Assembly: GCF_947179515.1 (NCBI RefSeq)
Contig: NC_067490.1
Location: 30,292,827 to 30,356,826, forward strand
Length of the DNA stretch: 64,000 nucleotides
Direction of reading: 5' to 3'
From: Apodemus sylvaticus
Lineage: Eukaryota; Chordata; Mammalia; Rodentia; Muridae
Positions 55,166 to 64,000 of this stretch are shown here, in pieces (positions within the stretch are counted from its first letter, which is position 1; each line of letters starts with the position of its first letter). A model generated the notes under the pieces. That model did no database searches. It had not been told where the DNA came from and saw nothing but the letters and a program-made list of their open reading frames with translations. A program made the position numbers and the translations under genes.

Positions 55166-58100
55166 CTGTTGGGAAGACACAGGTCAGCCCCCAAATGAAC
55201 CCAGGCCTTTTACAATCCACTAGTGATGGAGCTACATATTTCAATTTATAGTTCTTATATTGATTCTTCCTATGGCAAAAACTTCCTATACAGCCACCTG
55301 GAAAGGCAGATTATCTTTGTCATCACTGTTGATTACAACTTGCTAGTTTTTGATTGGCACTATTTCTTTTGTTAGAAGGATTTGAATGACTTTCTTGGAA
55401 GACACCCTGGATTCTTTGATTTTAATTATTCATTTTGTGCCTCTGTGTTATTTGAACCATATTTATAACATTTTTGTTAATTATTTAAATATTTTGTACT
55501 TTTATCTTATGGAATACATTTAATGAATGTAATTTCCATCAATATTAAAAGTTAAGTTTGCACATCTATGAACTTACGTTTGTACAAATTCTTACCCATG
55601 GTCACTGCCTCCTTGCACTCATCAGCTTAAACAGTCATTAGGCTGATGTGTGTGTGTGTGTGTGTGTGAGTGTGTGTGTGCAATTGACTTGTGTCTTGAA
55701 AAGTGGGATGGACAAGAGGTTGACTTGATAATACCAGCTACTTTTTCATCAGTTTCAGTGTTAGAAAATGTTAAACAGGTTTTATTTTTCAAAAGCAGCA
55801 GATCCTGGATATCCTCAGGATCAAAGAGACAAGCTATACAGAACCATTTGTTCTCTAAGAGACAGCTCGAAGCCAGTTTAAACTCATTCGTGTTCTTGAC
55901 ATTATTAAAGAAAGTCTGTAGGAAGTTTCTCAACTTCAAAGCTAAAGCTAACACTATCAGCAGAATATAAGATGCGATTCTCCTCCTGCCTGGCATATTC
56001 TAATTTCTGCTCTGGGTGATGCTGGGATAGAGAGATGTACACAAGCAAATCCCTTAACAATACAAGGCAATTTATTTTGGATTGACTGTTGGAAACAAGT
56101 GTTTATTGATTTGTGTGCAAGATGTACTAACTGAATGATGTGTTCATAAGTATTCTTCATAAAGATGTGTTCTGGTATCCTTCATAAGTTTGAGCTTGAC
56201 AAGCAAATGACGGATCTTTGATGTGTTACATTATTCTATACCAGTGTGGAGCTTGTATTTGTTTCAAAGATTCCAGCTCAAATAAGATTGCTGATGACAT
56301 CAAAAAGGTCTTTTTCCTAGTCCAGTCGTCTTACTCTTTAGACTAACACAGATCCAATAGATAAGAATATAAGAAAGATTATTCCATTCTCCCCTTAAAG
56401 GTTTTCAGATTACTCTCCTTTATCTGTAAAAGAACATATTAATTTTCATATAAATCAGAGTACTGAGAAAGTATTCAATATTTAAAGTTTTTTTAAAATG
56501 TTTAAAAATTTTAACAGTGTAGAAATATAAAACGTACTACTTCTTAAAGTTCATTTTTGAATCACAGTATTTCATATGTAAGTAAATAATTTTCAACCTT
56601 TTTTTCTTTGTCAAGTTTATATTAATGTTATTGAGCCAGTTCTTTCTTTTAAGTTGTATTTTTTTTCTATATGCAGATTTAAAGCCTTGGTTATAAGAAT
56701 TTAAATGCTAGGTGGAAACTCGGATGAAACATTCCTCGTCTTAGTCCGTTAACATAAAACCACAAACTATGATGTGGGGAAATGTAACTTTCCATGTAAT
56801 TTTCTCTAGAAGGATATAATCTTTTCTAATTCACTTATTCCTGAATCATCTCCTTTATCAGAAGCTGTCCATTTAGCAGTAATAAAGCATGCAGAATAAA
56901 ATAGTACCTACATTTAAGTACCCGCATTTAAGGAAGCAGTGGGGTTGGTCTATGATGTGAGGCAGGGGACTGGAGGGTGTACAGTTTGGGTCTTTGACTC
57001 ATCTACAGTTTCCCCCCTATTGACCTCAGCAGGCCTGAGGAAATGGGATGGGTGTTGAAGGACACACAGATAGAGAAAGGAAAAAATACCAGAATCAAGG
57101 ACAACAGGTGACAATCACTTAGACTCATCATGATGTGATTTACTTTGGCAGGAAATTCTGGACACCTCAGACTTTTCCTTTCTTTGTGAAATTCATGAAG
57201 AGAGAACGGGATGAAATCAGCCATAGGAATGTAAAAACACAATGTAACAAAATAGTAAGGCATTTGATTTTCTACATACAGGTGCAAACAAAGGCACTTT
57301 TTTTTCAGTGTCCAAATGTTATTTCCTTCTTTCCCATTATTTCCCTTTTTGAGGTGCTTTGTTTTGTTTTGTTTTTTGTCTTTTTTAAAGACAAAACATG
57401 ATTATTCTGCTTTGGATTTCTTTGTATGTATTAGGACAACAGTTAAATTTCCAATAGTTTCTAAGACTTACAAAATTGATAACTATCTTTGAGGATTAGA
57501 AATCATTTTTCACCTTGCAAAATTTACTAATGTAAACCTCCATAAGTTACAATGTTGTGACTATTAATTAACATAAACTATCACAGGAATCTACAAGTGC
57601 TCTTCTTCACAGATTTGTAGGTAAAAGGGGGAAGGTATTCAGACTGTGGACTTTGCTGAACAGGATTATGGGTACCCAGCATGTGTCAGTGCTGTGAAGA
57701 GGGAATGTTAAGAACCTGATGGACCTAGCCTAAGTAGATAAGATTCCCTAAATTTTCAACTTGCTTTACAGGGTTGGTTTTCAACTTACATTACAGGTTT
57801 GCTTATGTCTACAGAAAGCTCTCACTTCATTATCTGTCTGGATATATACAATACTTCTATTGCACAACAAATCACTCAAAGGCCTGGAACAGGAAACAGG
57901 AAGGAGTAATTCCAGCAATGACTCTGGTTTGAGATGATGACTGGTACCTGTATAGCAGGCAGGTGCAGGATCTTGTTTCATTAGCTTTGATCTTCCTAAG
58001 CTGATGAGATGCAGCCTCTCTGGAACTCTGTCTGGTACAGATCAAGGGTTGTATGTATGAAGAATCATCTGGTTGATCTGATGCTCATGTAGGGGAAGAT

Positions 58101-60729
58101 TGTGCTAACTTAAAGTGAGGTATTTAAGGTATTGCACAACCAGAAATTTATAGTCATTAAACAACAGTGATTCTTCAGGTCAGTGATGTTTCTTGAACCA
58201 GGAAGTTCTATGATGTCTTCTTACTAACAAGAGGTTATTTTTAATTCAATTAGCTAAACATCTAGGAAAGATGAGTTCAGAACTTAATTGTGATTGTGTG
58301 TGTGTGTGTTTGTGTGTCTATATATGTGAGTGTGTGTCTATGTGTGATTGTGTGTGTGTGTGTGTTTTGCTGATTCTGATCAAGAGATTTGTATAAACTA
58401 GGACAGCACTCTACTACAGAACTGCATCTCAAATTTCACAATAACCATCAATGTTTATTTTTAGATTTCACACCAGCATTATAAGATGTCTTAAAGATTG
58501 CAAGCCATTTGGATAAGTGTAGCCTAATTTTATTTGCTTCATATTTACAAGGTATACGTTTAAACACCAATGCCAGAGGAAGAAGCAGAGAGACTCAGTG
58601 ATTCCATGCCTTAGTCAAGGCTGTGGTGCTGAGAGTGCTAGTATCAGATCCTTGGCTACTTTCCTTCTAAGATCTGTGAAACTAAGAATCTGTGATTCAT
58701 TGCACAGTGTCAGTGAGGGTTTGGATATGGGATGTAAAGTAATAAATATGGATAAAATGTCAAACTCTTTGAGCCAAATTACTCCCTTTGGTGTCTGTCA
58801 TTTTCTGCCAGGAGTGCACAGGGCCAAGAAACTAGTCTCTCAGTGGGAATCATAGGGAGAAACCACTTGAATCACAGCTTAGACATTCAGCCCAAATAAA
58901 GCGGCTTTCAATAGCTTACATCTAACCACAGCTTGGAGAGGCAACATGAAGAAGCCAATAAATCATGTTTACCAAATGTCTCCATAAAATTACTTTGGCA
59001 TCTTGCGTTGTGACTGCATGATTCCACAGCTGTTAAACTTAAAGATGATAAAGATGATAACTAACATCAAAATGCCCAGAACTGGGGGCTCTGGGGGACC
59101 TGCTGTATTTGGGTAATTGAATTTTACTAGAAAAATAATACAAGGAAAATTTGTGGCTAATGACGGTAATTCCAAGTTTCCAGAGAACACTTCATACTCT
59201 TGTAGGAAATATTTACTGGCTTAATATTGTGAATATGGATGTCCTGAGACAGTGCCATGGGAAGAGAGCATGTGTTTTAAAGGACTTGTATCAGAGGGAA
59301 TGAACTGTATCCATCTTTCCTATGGTTTTTCATATGTAGATATCATTTGAACATTTATCAGCCATGATTTAATAACTATAAATTCATGACATTGAAGGTT
59401 TGTATTTGCGAGTTATGTGTAGACAATGATTGCTCACTGATTTACAGTAGAAAAGTTTTGATTTTATTAAAATGAAAATTTGAACACAGACACTGATCCT
59501 TGAACTAGTGTTTTTTTTTTAATTCAATAAATAGTACTGGGATGATTGGATACATAAAGGAGATTATTTCTGAGCCTATTTTCTTACATAGAATTGAAGG
59601 ATAAACACACTTGTAAGTATGTTTCTAAGAAGAAGACTTAGATTCAGGCTTGCTATAGCTCTTGCCTAAATGTAAAAGCTGGAGTAGGTATAAAATATTG
59701 ATGTCCTTCCCCACATCCTATTTTATTATTTTGATTCATTTTAGGTGGAAATCTTCTTATGCTGCTATAAATACTGTCCTATTTTTAAATTGATAGAACC
59801 AGCTAGTGTTAATCACACAGTAAAAATTAATATTTATTGTCTTCCTGTGTTTGCAGAGCAATAGTGTCAAAAATTCCCTCCTTAGTTACAGTGAAATCAG
59901 ACACTAAAGGAAAAATTATTTTGAAAAATCATGTATCATAGCACCAAAATGCCAAGGTATGAATTCAAGCATTTAGCATCCAGAATTCCTGTGCTTAACC
60001 CTAATGCAGTACCACTGGGGACACAAACTGAACAGGAAAGGAAAATGGACAATGACTAATAATCATCAGCTTCCTGATATTGGAAACAATGTAGCAACCT
60101 CCCGCATGTTCTCCCTGCCAGGACCCACCGTGTCTTACTAACCATGATGGGCCCTATCTTTCAAACCATGAGCCAAAGGAAATCCTTTAAAAGTTAGCTC
60201 CTGTCAGGTATTTCATCAAAACGATGAAAGTAATGAATACAGATCCTAACATCACCTATTTAGTAAATGCCAGGGCCAAGCTACTAATCTAAAAGGTATA
60301 GTTATGAAGGTCAAAAAGCATGAATTTCTGGGAAATGGAGGAATTTTCAATAAAATGTTTGTTATGTTTATTAAAACAGTCACATTCCATTCACAATTTA
60401 AAAAAAGACACCATGTTTTCATGGTTGGAAGAATAAAGAAGCAAATTATATGCTAAAGTCACAAGAAACAAAGTAGCACAGAAGTGAATGAGTTTGATAC
60501 TGAACATTATAATAGGAGAATAAAATTATTTTGAAACAGCCTTTCTCCTAAGAGTCAAAGGAATTTCTGGTCACAGAAGTGAGTAGCTAGCACCTTTGCT
60601 GGGCTGGATAAGAATCATACTGAACACTATTTAATTCCTTTTATATACTTTATATAGTTTACATCTTTCTTATGTCCAAAATCGTTGGATAGCTGAACTA
60701 TACTGATAGAACAGGTTTTCCTTGAGAAT
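55166..60729. other. Long AT-rich stretch, no gene established
   Basis: Holds GT runs at 55649-55680 and 58293-58365. A 124-codon minus-strand frame at 55622-55996 shadows a 106-codon plus-strand frame, and neither has support. 58540-58690 may be an old MIR-like SINE (weak), and 59510-59600 has a trace of ancient L1. Nothing else was recognised. Confidence 0.4.
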
Positions 60730-60845
60730 GCCTATATATACATATACACATATGCACATATATACATATACACATATATGTATACACATATATACATATA
60801 CACATATACATGTATACACATATACACATATATACGTATATACAA
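60730..60845 (+). repeat. (ATACACAT)n-type microsatellite
   Basis: About 115 bp of alternating purine-pyrimidine repeats (TATACATATACACATA variants) with many short palindromes. Confidence 0.92.
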
Positions 60846-61028
60846 AAACACTGTGATGATGATAAATTTTGGGGGATTCTAAATGTAGCAGAGAAGTACT
60901 TCTTTGTTACCTACAGACGCCAGAATGAGAATAATTGTTTTCAAGAAAGGTGACTCAGAAAAGAGAAATTTCACACACAAACAAAATTAGAGAAATTTTT
61001 CTCATCTCTTTCTGTCCTGTGTTCTTCA

Positions 61029-61460
61029 CCATCCTTCCTTTCCTTCCTTTATTCCTTCCTTCCTTCCTTCCTTCCTTCCTTCCTTCCTTCCTTCCTTCCT
61101 TCCTTCCTTCCCTCCTCTTCTTCCTCGTCCTTCTTCTCCTCCTCCTCGTCCTTCTTCCCCTCCTCCTCGTCCTTCTCCTCCTCCTCCTCCTCTTCTCCTC
61201 CTCTTCCTCCTCCTTGTTCTTCTTGTTCTTCTTGTCCTTCTTGTTCTTCTTCTTCTTGTTCTTTGTTCTTGTTCTTGTTCTTCTTGTCCTTGTTGTTGTT
61301 GTTGTTGTTATTGTTGTTGTTGTTGTTGTTGTTGTTCTTCTTCTTCTTCTTCTTGGTCTTCTTGTTTTTGTTCTTCTTGTTCTTCTTGTTCTTGTTCTTC
61401 TTGTTTTTCTTGTTGTTGTTCTTCTTGTTCTTCTTGTTCTTCTTCTTGTTCTTCTTGTTC

Positions 61461-61495
<35 letters not shown>

Positions 61496-61676
61496 CTTGT
61501 TCTTCTTCTTCTTGTTCTTCTTCTTCTTGTTCTTCTTCTTCTTCTTCTTCTTCTTGTTCTTGTTCTTCTTGTTCTTGTTGTTGTTGTTGTTGTTGTTGTT
61601 GTTCTTCTTCTTCTTCTTCTTCTTCTTCTTCTTCTTCTTCTTCTTCTTCTTCTTCTTCTTCTTCTTCTTCTTCTTC
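61029..61676 (+). repeat. Compound (CCTT)n, (CCT/CTT)n, (GTT/CTT)n microsatellite
   Basis: In order: CCTT (about 61033-61111), CCT/CTT/CGT mixtures (61112-61215), then blocks of GTT and CTT in alternation, including about ten GTT in a row at 61294-61335 and about 25 CTT at 61600-61675. Open frames of 187-267 codons exist on both strands, but they read only Leu/Val/Phe or Lys/Asn/Arg/Thr and are artefacts. Confidence 0.95.
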
Positions 61677-62104
61677 CTGTCCACCTCATTCTTCTTCCTC
61701 TTCCCCCACTCCTTTTCTTCCCAAGGTGCATATACTAGAAATGACATCATTTTTAACAGGCCTCTCTCATCTACTATAGAATTTCACGTGTCAACATCTC
61801 ATCTCAGTGTTCATTGCCCAGTCTAAAAGTACATGGCAATTTATGCATATTAGCACTTCTTTTGCAAGTATTAAAGAATTTTGTATCAACATGCTTCTTA
61901 AATATGATTTAAGTTCATTGTTCTACTGTCAAAAGAAAGACCAAACAAAATAACATATTTATAGAGCATAAACACTAAACATTTGATGGGTATGTTAACA
62001 GATGAATAAGAGATAGAAAATATTTACTTATGTCTGTATTTGGGGGATAAGATATGTTTTATCTATTGTAGTAATTTACAGTAGTTATATCTTTAAATAT
62101 TATT
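61677..62104. other. Single-copy DNA, no gene seen
   Basis: Nothing recognised. Confidence 0.45.
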
Positions 62105-62295
62105 TTTTTTTGTGTGTATGTTCATGTATCTGTGTATGTGTATGGCCAACATATGCCATGGTACCTGTATGAGTCAGAGGGCAGTTTTCAGAAGTTAAGT
62201 CTCCTTTTCTACTATTGGGTCCTAAATATCAAACTCAGATCAAAAGGTTTGGGGATAAGCACTTTTAAGTCACTGAACCATTTTACTTGATCCAT
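62105..62295 (-). mobile_element. B4-type SINE remnant
   Basis: On the plus strand GCCATGGTACCTGTATGAGT, CAGAGGGCAGTTTTCAGAAG, TCAAACTCAGATCAAAAGGT and CACTGAACCATTTTACTTGA follow the reverse-complement order of B4. Decayed. Confidence 0.6.
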
Positions 62296-62464
62296 TTGTG
62301 CTATTTAAAATTTAATCCTTTTCTATTCCAATTTTTCCACTTAAGATAAAATACTTAACAAATTTTTTATGCAATAAGTTACTTATGTGTTATTTAAATG
62401 TGTGACAGGTCATTAATACAAAATTTAGTTCCAGACCTCAACATGGTTTTTATGGCTTTTGTTG

Positions 62465-62975
62465 CTATAATATTGGTCAGGGTTTTCTAGAGTAATTAAA
62501 GTTATAAAATGAATATGTATAATGGAGATTTAGTAGAATTACTTACAGACTGTGATCCAGCTAATCTAAAACTGACTGCCTATGAAAAGAAATTCCAAAT
62601 ATCGCGAAGTTGTTCAGCCCATGACACCAGTCATCTCACTGGTCTTCAGTATACCCTGGAATCATGAAGAAGCAGACTCTAATGCCAGTGAAGTAATAGA
62701 CTTGCCTGTGAAGAGAGAGCAAGCAGGCAAGAACAAGTGCTTCCTTCCTTCTTTTGTGTCTGTATATAGGCTTCCAGCAGAAGGTATGACCCAGATTAGT
62801 GATGGGTCTTCCCGCCCAAATGGTCAACATTAAAGATATGTCTTCCCATTTCAAATGATTTTATGAAGCGAGAAAATTCCCTCACAAGTACGATCAGCCA
62901 TTTAGGGGTTTTAATTAATTTCTAATGTAGTCAAGTTGACAACCACAATAGCCATGACAGTTATATATTAAAAAA
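62465..62975 (+). mobile_element. Dispersed rodent repeat, family not named
   Basis: ATTGGTCAGGGTTTTCTAGA, GACTGTGATCCAGCTAATCT, TCAGTATACCCTGGAATCAT, TATAGGCTTCCAGCAGAAGG and GTCAAGTTGACAACCACAAT recur in this order across rodent genomes. I recognise the sequence but not its class with certainty. Confidence 0.5.
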
Positions 62976-63004
62976 TATTGCATAACATTTAAGAAAAGTT
63001 TTCT

Positions 63005-63112
63005 TTGTTCTTCTATTTATGTGTTTGTGCACCTGAGGATAGGTACCCATAGAGGCCAGAGAATGCCTTGCAGCTGGAGTTACAGGTGATTGCAAGCCAC
63101 TGGGTATGAAAC
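63005..63112 (-). mobile_element. B3-type SINE fragment
   Basis: GCACCTGAGGATAGGTACCC, AGAGGCCAGAGAATGCC and GCTGGAGTTACAGGTGATTG match the 3' half of B3 on the minus strand. The tRNA-like head is absent. Confidence 0.6.
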
Positions 63113-63344
63113 AAAGTGAGAAAGTTAGCAAGTGGTCTTCTCTGCTGAGGCTCCTCTCCCCCACTGAAGCACCTTTGAAAAGTGAAGAAAACAAGGCTAA
63201 GCACCATATTGCCCAGCAAACAGAATGTAGGAGATCCAAGACTTCTAATCTCAATATAACTTATATTCCTACTATGCATTGTTTCTTTTTTAATTACAAA
63301 TAGAAATCTTAATTTCTTTTTTTAAATTTATACCTACCTGGCAT

Positions 63345-64000
63345 TTATTTAATTATTTATTCATTATTTATTGGATATTTTCTTTATTTACATTTCAAAT
63401 GATTTCCCCTTTCCAGGTCTCCTATTCAGAAGTCCCCTATCCCATTCCCCACCCCCTGTCTCTATGAGGGTGCTCCTCCACCCAACCATACACTCCTTTC
63501 TTTTCTCCCTGGCATTTTCCTACACTGAGGCATCGAGCACCCTCAGACCCAAGGGCCCCTCCTCCCACTGATGTCCAACAAGGCCATTATCTGCCACATA
63601 TGCAGACAGAGTCATGGGTCCCTCCTTGTGTATTCTATCTTTGGTGGTCCAGTCTCCAGGACCTCAGGGGATCTGCCCTGTTGACACAGTTGCTCTGTCC
63701 ATGGGGTTGCAAATCCCCTCACCTCCTTCAGTTCCTTCACCAACTCCTCCATTGGAGACCCTGTGCTCAGTCCAGTGGTTAGCGGCAAGCATTCACCTCT
63801 GTATTTGTCGGGCTCTGGCAGAGCCTCTCACAAGACCACCGTATCAGGCTTTGGACAGCAAGAATGCTCCACAATAGCATCTGGACTTGGTGACTGTATA
63901 TGGGATGGATCCCCAGATAGGGCAGTCTCTGGATGGCCTTTCCTTCAGTCTCTGCTCCACATTTTGGTTCCATATTTCCTCCTGTGAGTATTTTGTTCAC
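63345..64000 (-). mobile_element. L1 3' UTR, running off the window end
   Basis: T-rich start with TTATTTACATTTCAAATG (L1 3' terminus, minus strand), then a C-rich 3' UTR closely related in order to 42100-42700 (TATATGGGATGGATCCCCAGA). ORF2 would lie beyond 64000. Confidence 0.82.

Noticed and set aside
58540..58690. Possible MIR SINE
   Set aside because: Only a loose resemblance to the MIR core order, too weak to list as a feature.
60935..61826. Open frames of 187-267 codons on both strands
   Set aside because: They lie almost wholly in CTT/GTT/CCTT repeats and read Leu/Val/Phe or Lys/Asn/Arg/Thr only. Absence of stops follows from the repeat composition.
1..64000. tRNA, rRNA, CRISPR, operon or prokaryotic features
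   Set aside because: None present. Regular repeats are microsatellites or L1 monomers, and tRNA-like boxes occur only inside SINEs. The sequence is vertebrate nuclear DNA.

Overview
This is nuclear DNA from a murid rodent. It carries several generations of murine-type LINE-1 (L1), a full-length B1 SINE with remnants of B3 and B4 SINEs, a URR1-type hAT miniature transposon, and long CT/GT/CTT microsatellites. The L1 ORFs belong to the mouse/rat lineage, but I could not fix the species. I recognise no cellular gene. One 175-bp segment on the minus strand (54991-55165) looks like an orphan coding exon. Almost everything else that can be explained is retrotransposon history.

Layout. 1-951 is single-copy sequence with one URR1 element. 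952-8538 (unit X) and 21112-25718 (unit X') are two direct copies of the same genomic segment. Between them lies a young full-length L1 (L1A, 8539-21111), whose ORF2 is interrupted by a second full-length L1 of the same family (L1B, 11213-17849). L1B has an intact 423-residue ORF1 and an intact 1274-residue ORF2 with its key catalytic residues. L1A has a frameshifted ORF1 and a 707-bp deletion inside its 5' UTR. Unit X itself contains a 5'-truncated L1 tail that is absent from X', an old inverted L1 3' UTR, a twin-primed L1 with tandem promoter monomers, and another L1 3' fragment. X' carries an internal deletion that removed most of the last two. From 25719 to 64000 there is AT-rich single-copy DNA with old L1 fragments (27085-28772, 32590-33417, 38965-40382, 40420-41935, 42052-44715, 51465-52745, 52770-53290, 63345-64000), a solo-LTR-like element inside an L1 3' UTR (51720-52287), SINEs, and a 650-bp CTT/GTT/CCTT microsatellite tract (61029-61676).

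Main result. L1A has no ordinary short target-site duplication. Its poly(A) tail runs straight into the first base of X', its 5' end abuts the last base of X, and X/X' are direct copies of a segment whose left edge is an L1-endonuclease-like site (TCTT/AA on the bottom strand). The simplest reading is that one L1 insertion generated a target duplication of about 7.6 kb. Later events decorated it: L1B into L1A, an L1 tail into X, and a 2.6-kb deletion in X'. The relative order of at least six events can be read from the sequence.
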